Shown here: piece by piece, positions 8,756-17,823 of the stretch | How positions within the stretch are numbered: position 1 is the stretch's first letter | Layout of the letters: each line of letters begins with the position of its first letter | Source: Elainella sp. Prado103 | GTDB taxonomy: Bacteria; Cyanobacteriota; Cyanobacteriia; Elainellales; Elainellaceae | Direction of reading: 5' to 3' | NCBI GenBank assembly: GCA_025454395.1 | Contig: JALOOM010000001.1 | Coordinates: forward strand, 1 to 64,000 | DNA: 64,000 bases | Made by a program: the position numbers and the translations under genes | Notes under the pieces: generated by a model | What the model was told of the DNA's origin: nothing | What the model saw: only the letters and a program-made list of their open reading frames with translations | The model's database searches: none

Positions 8756-9992
8756 TAATATTTAGCAGTACCTGTTCATAGGCAGCACCGGCTCGCTCCC
8801 AAGTATAGAACTGCTCGATCAAAATGCGACTGGCTTGAGCGAGATGATAGCGTAAATTTGCGTCCTCAAAGGCGCGTTCGATCGCCGTCAGATATTCCGC
8901 CACCGTATTAGCTCGTAAAGCCCGCAAGGGGATTCCATCGCCATCGCCATCGCCATCAACGGCTAATCCTTCCAAGGCCCGATCGCTCCCCACAACAGGC
9001 ACTCCGGCTGCCATCGCTTCCAACGTTTTATTTTTAATGCCAAAGCCGGTGCGAAGGGGAATCACCGCCAGAGTAGATTTGTGCAGTTCTTCCACCATGG
9101 AATCGACCTGACCTGTAACGATCACACCTGGCAAGTGCGACAATTGCTGAACTTCAGGTGTTGGTCTGGCTCCCACAATCCGAAAGGTGGCTTGGGGATA
9201 GCGTTGGCGCAATAGGGGCATCACCTCTCGCGCAAAGAAGCAGGCCGCGTCGATATTGTGAGAGGCATCCATTGCACCGATAAAGATCAGGTCGTAACTG
9301 CTGGGGTCATGGGTGCGGTAAGGGAACAAATCAAGATCCACCCCGTTGGGAATGACGGCGATCGGCTTGTGGGGGCTAAACTTCAGTAGTTCTTGTTGGT
9401 CTTCCTCAGTGGTCACGACAATTTGGGAGAATTTTTGACAGTAGCGTTGCTCATAGCGTTTAAGCAGTGGTAGATAAAGTCGATCGCGCCAAGGATGGAG
9501 CGATGCCCCCATTTCTAGATGGTTGCGTGTCCAGGCATAGACCGAACTGTGAACATCGACGATCGTAGCTAGCGACTGGCGAAAAGCAGGATGAATGTAA
9601 ATTTCGTTGACGCTATGTTCGCAGGTGATCACATCATAGTTGCCAGCAGTTACAGCCTGATTGACCCAGTCCTGCATGGGTTGCGAATAACGATGGAGGA
9701 CGTTGGGCGGCGTAGTTTGGTTGATCGCTTGGGCAAAGCGAGAGAGGGAGCCAACAGTTTGAACGAACCGATTGGTCGAGCGAGCTGGCTCTGGCAAGGG
9801 AAAAATCACCAGCTCAGTGACCGCCGATCGTAAGGCTTCAACCTCAGCATCAGTAACGGCTGTATGACGCTGGGTGACTAACGTAACCAAATGATGTTGG
9901 GACAGATATTTCAGGAGATTATAGGTGCGAATCTCCGTGCCTCCCCGACTAGGCGGGTAAGGGAAGGTGGAAGATAACATCAAAATATTCAT
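8727..9992 (-). CDS. GT4-type glycosyltransferase
   Basis: Glycosyltransferase of 421 residues with a GT-B fold. The N-terminal domain begins MNILMLSSTFPYPPSRGGTE, with the glycine-rich acceptor-side loop. The C-terminal nucleotide-sugar domain carries VIPNGVDLDLFPY, DLIFIGAMDASHN and the conserved GFGIKNKTLEAMAAGVPVV with its catalytic-site glutamate. It probably transfers a sugar to a cell-surface or exopolysaccharide precursor. Donor and acceptor cannot be read from the sequence. Residues near 345 contain DGDGDGDG, encoded by a six-base microsatellite. The extreme C-terminus (GKCHRSMS) is encoded by intergenic-type tandem repeat and is probably not part of the original protein. Confidence 0.85.
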   Translation of the reverse strand: MNILMLSSTFPYPPSRGGTEIRTYNLLKYLSQHHLVTLVTQRHTAVTDAEVEALRSAVTELVIFPLPEPARSTNRFVQTVGSLSRFAQAINQTTPPNVLHRYSQPMQDWVNQAVTAGNYDVITCEHSVNEIYIHPAFRQSLATIVDVHSSVYAWTRNHLEMGASLHPWRDRLYLPLLKRYEQRYCQKFSQIVVTTEEDQQELLKFSPHKPIAVIPNGVDLDLFPYRTHDPSSYDLIFIGAMDASHNIDAACFFAREVMPLLRQRYPQATFRIVGARPTPEVQQLSHLPGVIVTGQVDSMVEELHKSTLAVIPLRTGFGIKNKTLEAMAAGVPVVGSDRALEGLAVDGDGDGDGIPLRALRANTVAEYLTAIERAFEDANLRYHLAQASRILIEQFYTWERAGAAYEQVLLNITGKCHRSMS

Positions 9993-10129
9993 CGATCGAT
10001 CAGCCCCTCAGCAATCATAAGGTCTTTTTTAGAGTGCCAAGGTCGCGATCGAAACTATCAACCTGACTAGAACTCGATTAATCCGGTAGAATAAATTTGA
10101 CTCATCCCCATCAACTCCAGTTGCTCTCC

Positions 10130-10181
10130 GAGTGCTGATGGGTCACTCAATTGATGAGTGCTGATGGGTCACTCAATTGAT
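10130..10181. repeat. 26-bp direct duplication
   Basis: Two adjacent identical 26-bp units that begin GAGTGCTGATGGGTCACTC. MITE copy B was inserted at the end of the second unit. The gap 9993-10564 otherwise contains only that MITE and some loose ATGAATG-type repeats near 10370-10410. I see no gene in it. Confidence 0.9.
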
Positions 10182-10182
10182 G

Positions 10183-10335
10183 CTGATTGACTGACAAAAC
10201 TCAAACTACCCTCACCCCAACCCCTCGCCCGCTCTGGGAGAGGGGCTTTCGAACCAGGATTTGACTGCAAGTCCCTTCGCCCCTAGTGGGAGAAGGGATT
10301 GAGGGATGAGGGGAAAAGATTTGTCAGTCAATCAG
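10183..10335. mobile_element. MITE copy B (153 bp)
   Basis: The ends match the same 16-bp inverted repeat as the other copies. A perfect 9-bp target duplication CAATTGATG flanks it (10174-10182 and 10336-10344). Two internal hairpins are visible, one around a GCTCT loop and one around TAGT. It lacks a 24-bp stretch present in copies C and D. Confidence 0.95.
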
Positions 10336-10564
10336 CAATTGATGACTAACCCAATTGATGAATGAACTGAAATGCACTGAATGAATGCACTGAATGAATG
10401 AACTGGATGACAGTGCCGGTGCTGCATAAATCCAGGGCTCAATCAATTATTTCAATTGATGATTTCTAAAAGATTTGATATATCGCTCAGATGATTATCG
10501 GTATGTCTTCAATATATTTGATTTATATCCTTTAAGCTTAAATTAGCTCTGAGGCAATTAACCT

Positions 10565-11767
10565 ATGGTGGCACCCCTAAGCTGGTCAGAATTAGAAGCA
10601 CTCACTGACTTCCAGATTGATACGGTTCATGGACTCACCAATGCCCAGGCTCGTCTGCGGTTATTTGGACATTCTGAATCAGATGTGCGCGTAACCCTCT
10701 ATCGCGATAATCACGCCTGGTGTCCCTATTGCCAAAAAGTTTGGTTGTGGCTCGAAGAAAAGCAAATCCCCTATCGGGTTGAAAAAGTCACAATGTTTTG
10801 CTACGGGGAGAAAGAAAGCTGGTACAAGCGCAAAGTCCCTTCTGGCATGTTGCCTGCGGTAGAACTGGATGGTCGCCTGATTACGGAAAGTGATGATATT
10901 TTGATCGCCTTAGAACGAGCGTTTGGGCCGTTAGGGCAGGGCATGGAAGATCCAAGTGTTTTGCCCCTGCGTCGATTAGAACGCTTACTGTTTCGGGCTT
11001 GGTGCGCCTGGTTATGCTACCCAACCCTCTCGGCTCAGCAGGATCGACGATCGCGTGACCAGTTTGTGGAAGTGGTAGATAAGGTGGAATATGCGCTGGC
11101 TAGCACCCCCGGAGCCTACTTCCTGGCAGAGTTTGGTACCGCCGATGTGATTTTCACGCCCTATGTGGAGCGGATGAATGCCAGCCTCTACTACTACAAG
11201 GGGTATTCTCTACGCGAAGAAAATCCACGCTTTTCAGCCTGGTTTGATGCCATGGAAAGCCGTCCCACCTATCGCGGTACCCAGAGCGATTTTCACACCC
11301 ACGTCCATGATTTACCGCCACAAATGGGAGGTTGCTGGGCCAATGGCGAGCCGCAAACCCAGATCAATCAAACGCGGGTAGATCAAGGGCCTTGGCTGGG
11401 ACTGCCCGATGTAACCTATCCCGAACCGGCCAATTCACGCCAGGAAGCATTGCAACGAGTGATCAAACATCGATCCAACATTATTCGAGTGAATCCAGCC
11501 GATCCAACTTTGTTTGATCAAGCGCTGCGTTGTGCCCTCACAACTCTGATGACGGGAGAAGCCTGCCCACCGCCATCGGGTACCGATCCGGCCTTGCGAT
11601 ATTTGCGCGATCGGATTAATGTGCCGCGAGATATGTCCATTTATGCTGCCAAACGGTTACGAGCAGCCCTGGAGTCAACGGCCGCTCTGGTCGGCGAAGG
11701 ACAGGGAACCCCAATTCCGATGAAACATCGTCGAGATCAGGATCCGGCTAACTTTCTGCAACGATAA
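10565..11767 (+). CDS. Glutathione S-transferase-like protein with CPYC thioredoxin-fold domain
   Basis: Protein of 400 residues. A glutaredoxin/GST-N thioredoxin fold (about 35-125) begins [20 protein letters not shown], with a redox CPYC motif and the cis-proline segment [13 protein letters not shown]. It is followed by an all-helical GST-C domain (about 140-230) and a C-terminal extension of about 160 residues not found in ordinary GSTs. Long forms of this kind are known as conserved proteins in cyanobacteria and plastids. A role in thiol chemistry or detoxification is likely but not specified by the sequence. It stands alone between two intergenic gaps. Confidence 0.85.
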   Translation: MVAPLSWSELEALTDFQIDTVHGLTNAQARLRLFGHSESDVRVTLYRDNHAWCPYCQKVWLWLEEKQIPYRVEKVTMFCYGEKESWYKRKVPSGMLPAVELDGRLITESDDILIALERAFGPLGQGMEDPSVLPLRRLERLLFRAWCAWLCYPTLSAQQDRRSRDQFVEVVDKVEYALASTPGAYFLAEFGTADVIFTPYVERMNASLYYYKGYSLREENPRFSAWFDAMESRPTYRGTQSDFHTHVHDLPPQMGGCWANGEPQTQINQTRVDQGPWLGLPDVTYPEPANSRQEALQRVIKHRSNIIRVNPADPTLFDQALRCALTTLMTGEACPPPSGTDPALRYLRDRINVPRDMSIYAAKRLRAALESTAALVGEGQGTPIPMKHRRDQDPANFLQR

Positions 11768-11956
11768 GTTGGTGCAAAGTGTTGCAAAGTGTTGATGCAA
11801 AGTGTCAAAAGCCTAACTCTGGGGAACTTTGCCTGGCGAGTCTAGTCGGGAAAATTCAACCGGGTCAGTTCGTCAGACGCGATAAAATCAGGATAGATTG
11901 AAATTTGCGCAAAATTTGGTCAAAAAGATTGCCAGTCGTTCAAATCTAATGATTGT

Positions 11957-13447
11957 GTGAGTACGTTGCCGTCTAAGTCTCGATCGCCTGAGTTTCTCAG
12001 TTCTATTGCATCCATGCCTTGGTGGCGCAGGTTTCTCGGTGAAGCGCGGACACGCATCTTATTGTTGTATCTGCTGCTGATGTTGATCGTCACAATGGCA
12101 TCAGTGCCGCTATTTTTGATGTTGTTTTTCAACAGTGTGCGCGATCGCGTACAGGCAGATCTGGAATCCGAAATGACCCGGTTTCGCGGGGCCTACCTGG
12201 ATTGGGAGCGATCGAATGCTCGCTCGGAGACTGAGCTGCGCCAATTTTTGCGAGATTATCTGGCGGTGCAGTTGCCGAGTAATGATAATTTTTTGATCGC
12301 GTTGATCGACAATCGGGTTTTTCAGTCGAATCCGGCGGCACTTCCGGCTGAACTGACTCCAGAGTCTGAATTGGGCAAACGTTGGCTCGATCTGACCCAA
12401 CCGATCGCCGGCCAAATGCCAGTTAATAATGAACAGATCGGCAGCATCCTCTACATTGCCCAGCCACTCGTGGTTCAAGGAAAAATTCGCGGCACTTTTG
12501 TGGCGGTACATACCACTGCGGGCGAACAAGAAGAGGCTATGCAAGGAGTCCGTATCTTTGTGCAGGTAGCTCTGGGCGTGGTTGGTGTCTCGTTCTTACT
12601 GGCTTGGGTGGCCACGGCTCAAGTGCTGGCTCCGGTGAAAAAGCTGGCCGCGACAACGCGATCGATCAGCGAGTCCGATCTAACCCAGCGGATTCCAGTG
12701 AAAGGGACGGGTGAAATGGCCGAACTGGCTGCCACCTTTAATGCCATGATGAATCGGCTGCAAGAGGCATTCACCAGTCAGCGCAATTTCATCAACGATG
12801 CTGGGCATGAACTGCGAACTCCGATCACGATTATTCAAGGGCATCTAGAACTGTTGGGGGATGATCCAGACGAACAAGCCGAAACCCTCAGCATTGTGAT
12901 GGATGAATTGGCGCGGATGAGCCGCATGGTGAATGATCTGATTCTGCTGGCCAAAGCAGAGCGTCATGACTTTTTACGGCTGGAAACGATCGAAGCCCAG
13001 ACCTTTACGGAAGAACTATTTAGCAAAGTCTCCAAACTCGCCGATCGAGATTGGGTGTTGCACTTACAGGGCAATGGGCCTTTTGTGGGCGATCGACAGC
13101 GCTTAACTGGAGCAGTGATCAACCTGGCTCATAATGCGGCACAACATACCCAACCCGGTGCCCAGATTGAACTGGGGTCGAGCCTTTCGCGACAGGAAGT
13201 GCGGTTCTGGGTGAGCGACAGTGGGGAAGGGATTGCACCAGACGATCAACCCCGGATTTTTGAACGGTTTGCTCGGGTCAAAGGGAGCTTTCGCAAATCG
13301 GAAGGATCGGGGTTGGGATTATCGATCGTACGGGCGATCGCTGAAGCCCATGGCGGACGAGTTGAACTCACCAGCACCGTTGGAGTGGGTTCCACCTTTA
13401 CGCTCATTTTGCCTCTAGAACCCCCTCAGGAGAAATGGTCGGTATGA
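11957..13447 (+). CDS. HAMP-domain sensor histidine kinase
   Basis: Inner-membrane sensor kinase of 496 residues. A first membrane segment (about 34-58) is followed by a periplasmic sensor region (about 60-196), a second membrane segment (about 200-222), a HAMP domain (about 223-275), a HisKA box NDAGHELRTPITIIQGH with H284, and a HATPase domain with VINLAHNAAQHTQ, VSDSGEGIAPDDQPRIFERF and GSGLGLSIVRAIAEAHGG. The start is GTG at 11957. It precedes a response regulator on the same strand and is almost certainly cotranscribed with it. The stimulus is unknown. The stop TGA overlaps a duplicated copy of the regulator's start codon. Confidence 0.9.
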   Translation: MSTLPSKSRSPEFLSSIASMPWWRRFLGEARTRILLLYLLLMLIVTMASVPLFLMLFFNSVRDRVQADLESEMTRFRGAYLDWERSNARSETELRQFLRDYLAVQLPSNDNFLIALIDNRVFQSNPAALPAELTPESELGKRWLDLTQPIAGQMPVNNEQIGSILYIAQPLVVQGKIRGTFVAVHTTAGEQEEAMQGVRIFVQVALGVVGVSFLLAWVATAQVLAPVKKLAATTRSISESDLTQRIPVKGTGEMAELAATFNAMMNRLQEAFTSQRNFINDAGHELRTPITIIQGHLELLGDDPDEQAETLSIVMDELARMSRMVNDLILLAKAERHDFLRLETIEAQTFTEELFSKVSKLADRDWVLHLQGNGPFVGDRQRLTGAVINLAHNAAQHTQPGAQIELGSSLSRQEVRFWVSDSGEGIAPDDQPRIFERFARVKGSFRKSEGSGLGLSIVRAIAEAHGGRVELTSTVGVGSTFTLILPLEPPQEKWSV

Positions 13448-13470
13448 GTCACATTTTATGAGTCACATTC
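13444..13470 (+). repeat. 14-bp duplication over the regulator start codon
   Basis: The segment ATGAGTCACATT occurs at 13444 and again at 13458. The first copy overlaps the kinase stop as ATGA but is out of frame with the regulator. It would give only the peptide MSHIL before TGA. The second copy is the working start. Confidence 0.9.
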
Positions 13471-14129
13471 TAATTGTTGAAGATGAACCGCGCATTAGTG
13501 CCTTTATCGAAAAGGGGTTGCAATCGAACGGGTTTACAACCACGGTGGTGCCAGATGGCAATAGTGCAATCGATCTGGTTTTAGCAGGTGAGTTCGATCT
13601 GGTGGTGCTCGATTTAGGATTGCCAGGTAAAGATGGGCTGATGGTGGTGGAAGAATTGCGCGGGCAGGGTGTGCAAATTCCGATTCTGATTCTGACGGCA
13701 CGGGATGATATCAATGACAAAGTGAGTGGGTTTGAATCAGGAGCTGATGATTACCTGACCAAACCATTTCGGTTTGAGGAATTGCTGGTGCGGATTCGGG
13801 CCCGGCTCCGATCGGCCACACCCACGACCCAGGCTCAGGCAGACATGGTGATCCGATTTGGTAATATTACCCTCGATTTACGAACCCGACGGCTACGGGT
13901 GGACGATCGATTAATTGAGCTTTCGGCGCGTGAATTTACGCTGGTTGAAATTTTTCTCCGGCATCCAGGGCAAGTGATGAGCCGCCAACAGTTGCTCGAT
14001 CGGGTCTGGGGCTACGATTATGACCCTGGCTCGAATATTGTCGATGTCTATGTCGGCTACCTCCGTAAAAAGCTGGGCAATGATGCGATCGAAACCGTGC
14101 GGGGGATGGGGTATCGGTTGCGCACCTAG
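13458..14129 (+). CDS. OmpR-family response regulator
   Basis: DNA-binding regulator of 223 residues, the partner of the upstream HAMP kinase. The receiver domain (about 2-118) has E8/D9, phospho-acceptor D52 in LVVLDLGLP, the LTARDD threonine and the TKPFRF lysine. The winged-helix domain (about 128-222) ends VRGMGYRLRT. The start lies 10 bp after the kinase stop. An out-of-frame duplicate of the first codons lies just before it. The genes it controls cannot be read from this window. A receiver-only paralogue follows 160 bp downstream. Confidence 0.92.
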   Translation: MSHILIVEDEPRISAFIEKGLQSNGFTTTVVPDGNSAIDLVLAGEFDLVVLDLGLPGKDGLMVVEELRGQGVQIPILILTARDDINDKVSGFESGADDYLTKPFRFEELLVRIRARLRSATPTTQAQADMVIRFGNITLDLRTRRLRVDDRLIELSAREFTLVEIFLRHPGQVMSRQQLLDRVWGYDYDPGSNIVDVYVGYLRKKLGNDAIETVRGMGYRLRT

Positions 14130-14288
14130 CCGATCGTTTCGTTAAAAGGCCACTTGAGGTTGTCAGGGGCAAGACCAGCAGATATCACCACGATAAGAAA
14201 GCTCTCATCGGAATCTCATCCCGGATTTACAGCGATCTGCGATCGTAAAACTATGCCGGAATCGCAGGGGTTAGCCGCCTGAACCACA

Positions 14289-14690
14289 ATGTATCAAATT
14301 CTGATTGCTGAGGACGAATCGCGAATTGCTGCATTTTTAGAGAAGGGTTTACGCCGCCAAGGTTACTATACCCAAGTTGCTCAGAATGGCAGAGAAGCGC
14401 TCCAAATAACCCAGACCCAGGGTGTAGATTTGCTCCTGCTTGACCTGGGTTTGCCAGATCAAGATGGATGGGAGGTATTGGCAAAGATTCGTGCTGCCCG
14501 TGGGGCTACTCCAGCGGTGATTGTTGTCACTGCCAGAGATGACGATCGGGACGCGATCAAGCGCCTGGAATTGCAAGTTGCAGATTATATCACCAAGCCC
14601 TTCCGCTTCAATGACTTGCTTGAGCGAATTCAGCATCAGTTGGCTGAACGATCGATCGGCCAACCCGCTCAAACGCCGAATTGTCGCTGA
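14289..14690 (+). CDS. Receiver-only response regulator
   Basis: Stand-alone receiver domain of 133 residues with acidic pair E8/D9, phospho-acceptor D52 (LLLLDLGLP), the VTARDD motif and TKPFRF lysine. There is no output domain. It closely resembles the receiver of the regulator just upstream: EKGLRRQGY against EKGLQSNGF, and the same DLGLP and KPFRF segments. It probably arose by duplication of that gene with loss of the winged helix. It could be a phosphate sink, a phosphorelay part or a protein-interaction regulator for the same kinase. These roles are inferences. Confidence 0.88.
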   Translation: MYQILIAEDESRIAAFLEKGLRRQGYYTQVAQNGREALQITQTQGVDLLLLDLGLPDQDGWEVLAKIRAARGATPAVIVVTARDDDRDAIKRLELQVADYITKPFRFNDLLERIQHQLAERSIGQPAQTPNCR

Positions 14691-14699
14691 GCGATCGGG

Positions 14700-14808
14700 T
14701 AATTACTGGTAATCACTGGTAATCACTGGTAATTACTGGTAGTTACTAAATCATTACTGGCAATCACTAATATTTATAAACCTGTTACCTATTTATAAAC
14801 CTGTTACC
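14700..14808. repeat. 10-bp and 19-bp tandem repeats
   Basis: About five diverged units of CACTGGTAAT are followed by two perfect copies of a 19-bp unit, TATTTATAAACCTGTTACC, at 14771-14808. The second 19-bp copy contains the stop codon of the minus-strand gene that ends at 14804. Confidence 0.9.
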
Positions 14809-15520
14809 GCAATCGATCCTGCATCCGGCGGGCAAAATTGGCATTTTCGGCAGCTTTAGCAGCGGCTTCCGTTTGGATCTGTTGGCGACCATTGCGGATC
14901 ACCCGCATCATTTCCGAAAACTGCACTTCTAGATCGCTGAGTACCCGATCGGCATAGTCATCAGCTCCGCGCTGGATCTCCTCGCATTCGGCGATCGTCA
15001 TCCGCTGGATCTCTTCAAACTCCTGGCGAGCCTGCCGCCGCATTTGATCAATATCCATCATCACTTGCTGCTGCATGGCTTCACATTCTTGCTGTACCTG
15101 CTGGCGAATCTGCTGGGCTTCATGCTCGGCTTGCCGCACAATATCCATGTCGTTGAGGATCTGGGCGGCCCGCTGTTCGGCGGCGGTGATGATCTGCTGG
15201 GCGATCTGTTCGGCATCCTGGATCACTTCTTCTTTGTGCATCAGCAGCTCAGTAGCTTCCTGAAAGGCGGCAGGCAGATTGAGCCGCACCAGGTCGAGCT
15301 GATCGAGCAACTGTTCCTCATCAACCACTGTACGGCGGCTGAGGGGAATGCGCGGACTATCCAGGATGATTTCTTCCAGCTTGTTGAGTTCGCGCTGGAT
15401 ATCTACACCCCCAATCCGAGGGGCATCTCCCTGGGGGACGCGATTCGAGAAGCCTCCCGTTGAATTTATCGAGGCTCTTCGGCGATTGGCTCCGATTCGA
15501 TCGGTGTCTTGGCGTAGCAT
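14804..15520 (-). CDS. DivIVA-like coiled-coil protein
   Basis: Protein of 238 residues dominated by a long Gln/Glu-rich coiled coil (about 85-225), after an N-terminal segment with [21 protein letters not shown]. No membrane segment is seen. Such proteins in cyanobacteria are often automatically named ATP synthase subunit B-like, but the early segment and coiled coil fit the DivIVA/Cdv3 type of cell-division or pole-organising protein better. The gene overlaps the end of coaD upstream by 55 bp, so the two are probably cotranscribed and perhaps translationally coupled. The cell-division role is an inference from the family style and carries moderate certainty. Confidence 0.75.
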   Translation of the reverse strand: MLRQDTDRIGANRRRASINSTGGFSNRVPQGDAPRIGGVDIQRELNKLEEIILDSPRIPLSRRTVVDEEQLLDQLDLVRLNLPAAFQEATELLMHKEEVIQDAEQIAQQIITAAEQRAAQILNDMDIVRQAEHEAQQIRQQVQQECEAMQQQVMMDIDQMRRQARQEFEEIQRMTIAECEEIQRGADDYADRVLSDLEVQFSEMMRVIRNGRQQIQTEAAAKAAENANFARRMQDRLR

Positions 15521-15981
15521 TTGTAGATATCTAGAGCAACAGCTTGTGGAACGAGATGATCAACTGGCCCGCCAAATCGGGCAATTTCCTTGACGACGCT
15601 ACTACTCAGGAAGCTATGTTCCGTCGAAGTGGCGAGAAAAACCGTTTCCAGGTCATGGTCAAGGGTTTTGTTGGTATGTGCCATTTGCAGTTCCATCTCA
15701 AAGTCTGAAACCACTCTCAGACCTCTCAACAGCACTTTAGCCTGATGCAACCGCGCATAGGTGACTGCCAAACCGTCGAAGCTATCTACTTTCAGGTTGG
15801 CCAGATGCTGGGTTGAGCGCCGGATCTGATCGATCCGCTGAGTCACGGGGAACAATGGCATTTTGTTTGGATTTTGAAAGACTACCACAATCACTTGCTC
15901 AAAGAGACGACAGCCCCGCTCAATGACATCAAGATGACCGCGTGTGATCGGGTCGAAACTGCCTGGATAAATTGCAATCAC
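15466..15981 (-). CDS. coaD: Phosphopantetheine adenylyltransferase
   Basis: Enzyme of coenzyme A synthesis that transfers AMP from ATP to 4'-phosphopantetheine, giving dephospho-CoA. The start [20 protein letters not shown] carries the nucleotidyltransferase T/HxGH motif. Later motifs include [22 protein letters not shown] and the [17 protein letters not shown] segment with the ISSS-like signature. The open frame reaches a TTG at 16011, but the GTG at 15981 gives the standard family N-terminus and 171 residues, so I chose it. The C-terminal 15-20 residues extend past the family norm and overlap the next gene. Confidence 0.95.
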   Translation of the reverse strand: MIAIYPGSFDPITRGHLDVIERGCRLFEQVIVVVFQNPNKMPLFPVTQRIDQIRRSTQHLANLKVDSFDGLAVTYARLHQAKVLLRGLRVVSDFEMELQMAHTNKTLDHDLETVFLATSTEHSFLSSSVVKEIARFGGPVDHLVPQAVALDIYKCYAKTPIESEPIAEEPR

Positions 15982-16011
15982 GATTCTATGCCAGCGATCG
16001 GGTTGGATCAA

Positions 16012-16360
16012 ATGTGAACTGAGGCGATTATACCGAACTGGCTTACCCCGATCCCATTTCTGGGTTCCGATCCCCGCTTGATCTCCAGTTCAAGGGATTT
16101 GGCTTCGCTGAATTCGTTCTCCCTGTTGTCTTAAGTCGCTGGGCGTAATGGAATACAAGATAGGTTTGGGGGTAGAGGGGGCATTTTGCAGTTCATTCCA
16201 ACCCCAGACTCAATTCCTGTGCCTTATTCCTGTGCCTTATTCCTGTGCCTTAACTTTTGCCAAGTCCAATCTTTGACGATCGATTTCAAGATAATTGTCT
16301 TGCAATTGTATGACTTCAGGAGTAGCATGGGTACCTAATTTTAGTTTCGCTTCCGAAAGC
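16012..16360. other. Intergenic gap with 13-bp tandem repeat
   Basis: Divergent gap between coaD and the methylase gene. It holds three copies of ATTCCTGTGCCTT at 16213-16251. Promoters for both sides must lie here, but I cannot place them convincingly. An in-frame ATG at 16295 would lengthen the methylase by 22 unlike residues. Confidence 0.8.
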
Positions 16361-17791
16361 ATGACTGCTCCATACCTGTCTGTGAAGGAAACCTCTGAAA
16401 TCCTCAATTGTTCTGAGCAATATGTTCGCCAGTTGCTGCGATATGGGGAGATCAGTGGTGAAAAAATCAGCAGTCGGTGGCTGGTGGCCTCAGAATCGAT
16501 TCAGGAGTATCGCATCAAGGGTGAGGATGCCAGCTCCCATATTCCAGATCATGGGCGGCGATCGTGGAGTAAGCCTGAACTCAAAGCCCTCAGCTTTTTT
16601 TCCGGCTGCATGGGACTCGATTTGGGGTTAGAAAAAGAAGGAATTAAGGTACTTCTGGCCTGCGAAATTGATGGGGCTGCTCGCAAAACAATCGAAATCA
16701 ATCGACCAGATATGGCGCTGATTGGCGATATTCGCGATTATTCAGCCGCTGAAATTCGAGCAAAAGCCGGATTGAGTTCAATGGATAAGATTGATGCCAT
16801 CATTGGCGGGCCGCCTTGCCAAGCCTTCAGTAGCGCCGGAAAACGGCAGGGATTTCATGACGATCGAGGTAATGTGTTCTTGACTTTCATCGATTTAATC
16901 ATTGAACTCCAGCCTCAATTTGCTGTGATTGAAAATGTACGAGGATTATTGTCAGCTCCGTTAAAGCATCGACCCCATGACCTGAGAGGAAAGAACTTTC
17001 CACCCTTAACTCAGGATGAACAAAGAGGAGGGGCGCTGCTTTTCATCATGCAAAAACTGAAGCAAGCGGGATATGGCATTTCTTTCCATTTGTATAATGC
17101 TGCCAATTTTGGATCGCCTCAGCAACGAGAGAGGGTTGTGATTGTTTGTAGCCGTGATGGGGCGAAACTGCCCTATCTCACCCCGACTCACTCTGAAAAA
17201 AGACTATACGGTTTACTGCCATGGCGAACATTGCGCGAGGCTTTGATAGGTCTTCCGCCAGAGGGACATCATTTTGTCACGTTTCCAGAAAAACGACTCA
17301 AATATTATCGGCTGCTGAAGCCTGGTCAATATTGGCGAGATTTGCCGGAATCCTTGCATCAAGAAGCATTAGGAGCTTCTTATCACGCGGGGGGAGGCAA
17401 AACCGGGTTTTATCGGCGCTTGGCTTGGGATAAACCTGCTCCTACCTTAGTCACCCATCCAGCAATGCCTGCTACCGATTTGGCTCACCCAGAAGAGGAT
17501 AGACCGTTGAGTATTGAAGAGTACAAGCGGATTCAAGAATTGCCTGATGATTGGGTGATTGCAGGAAAGCTATTGGATCAGTATCGACAGGTTGGCAATG
17601 CAGTTCCCTGCTCGTTAGGACGGGCAATTGCCAGAATGTTACTGACGCATCTAAGCGGAGAAAACCCGATCGTTTATCCAGATTTTCCCTATTCTCGATA
17701 TCAGAAGACGGATGATGTCAGTTGGCTGGCTGATACGATCGGTTGTTTTGAAGCCTCTTCAGCCCAGCAGTTATCTCTCGATTTAGTCTGA
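16361..17791 (+). CDS. C5-cytosine DNA methyltransferase with N-terminal excisionase-type HTH
   Basis: Type II modification methylase of 476 residues. An N-terminal MerR/excisionase-like helix-turn-helix (about 3-52, SVKETSEILNCSEQYVRQLL) precedes the methylase proper. Motif I is ALSFFSGCMGLDLGLEKEG, motif IV GGPPCQAFSS with the catalytic C153, motif VI ENVRGLL, motif VIII QQRERVVIV and motif X QVGNAVPCSL. A target-recognition region lies between VIII and X. The start ATG at 16361 is chosen because the HTH begins at once. It converges with a SinI-like endonuclease gene 32 bp away. The pair most likely recognises GGWCC. The HTH could let the methylase repress its own operon. Confidence 0.93.
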   Translation: MTAPYLSVKETSEILNCSEQYVRQLLRYGEISGEKISSRWLVASESIQEYRIKGEDASSHIPDHGRRSWSKPELKALSFFSGCMGLDLGLEKEGIKVLLACEIDGAARKTIEINRPDMALIGDIRDYSAAEIRAKAGLSSMDKIDAIIGGPPCQAFSSAGKRQGFHDDRGNVFLTFIDLIIELQPQFAVIENVRGLLSAPLKHRPHDLRGKNFPPLTQDEQRGGALLFIMQKLKQAGYGISFHLYNAANFGSPQQRERVVIVCSRDGAKLPYLTPTHSEKRLYGLLPWRTLREALIGLPPEGHHFVTFPEKRLKYYRLLKPGQYWRDLPESLHQEALGASYHAGGGKTGFYRRLAWDKPAPTLVTHPAMPATDLAHPEEDRPLSIEEYKRIQELPDDWVIAGKLLDQYRQVGNAVPCSLGRAIARMLLTHLSGENPIVYPDFPYSRYQKTDDVSWLADTIGCFEASSAQQLSLDLV

Positions 17792-17823
17792 ACCGATTTA
17801 GTCTGAAGGCGAGGATTGCCCAA

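Noticed and set aside
13444-13461. The first ATG as the regulator start
   Set aside because: It is out of frame with the regulator and reaches TGA after five codons.
15044-15463. A 139-codon plus-strand frame opposite the coiled-coil gene
   Set aside because: It is the antisense of a Gln/Glu-rich coiled coil and gives a Leu/Phe-rich translation with no family pattern.
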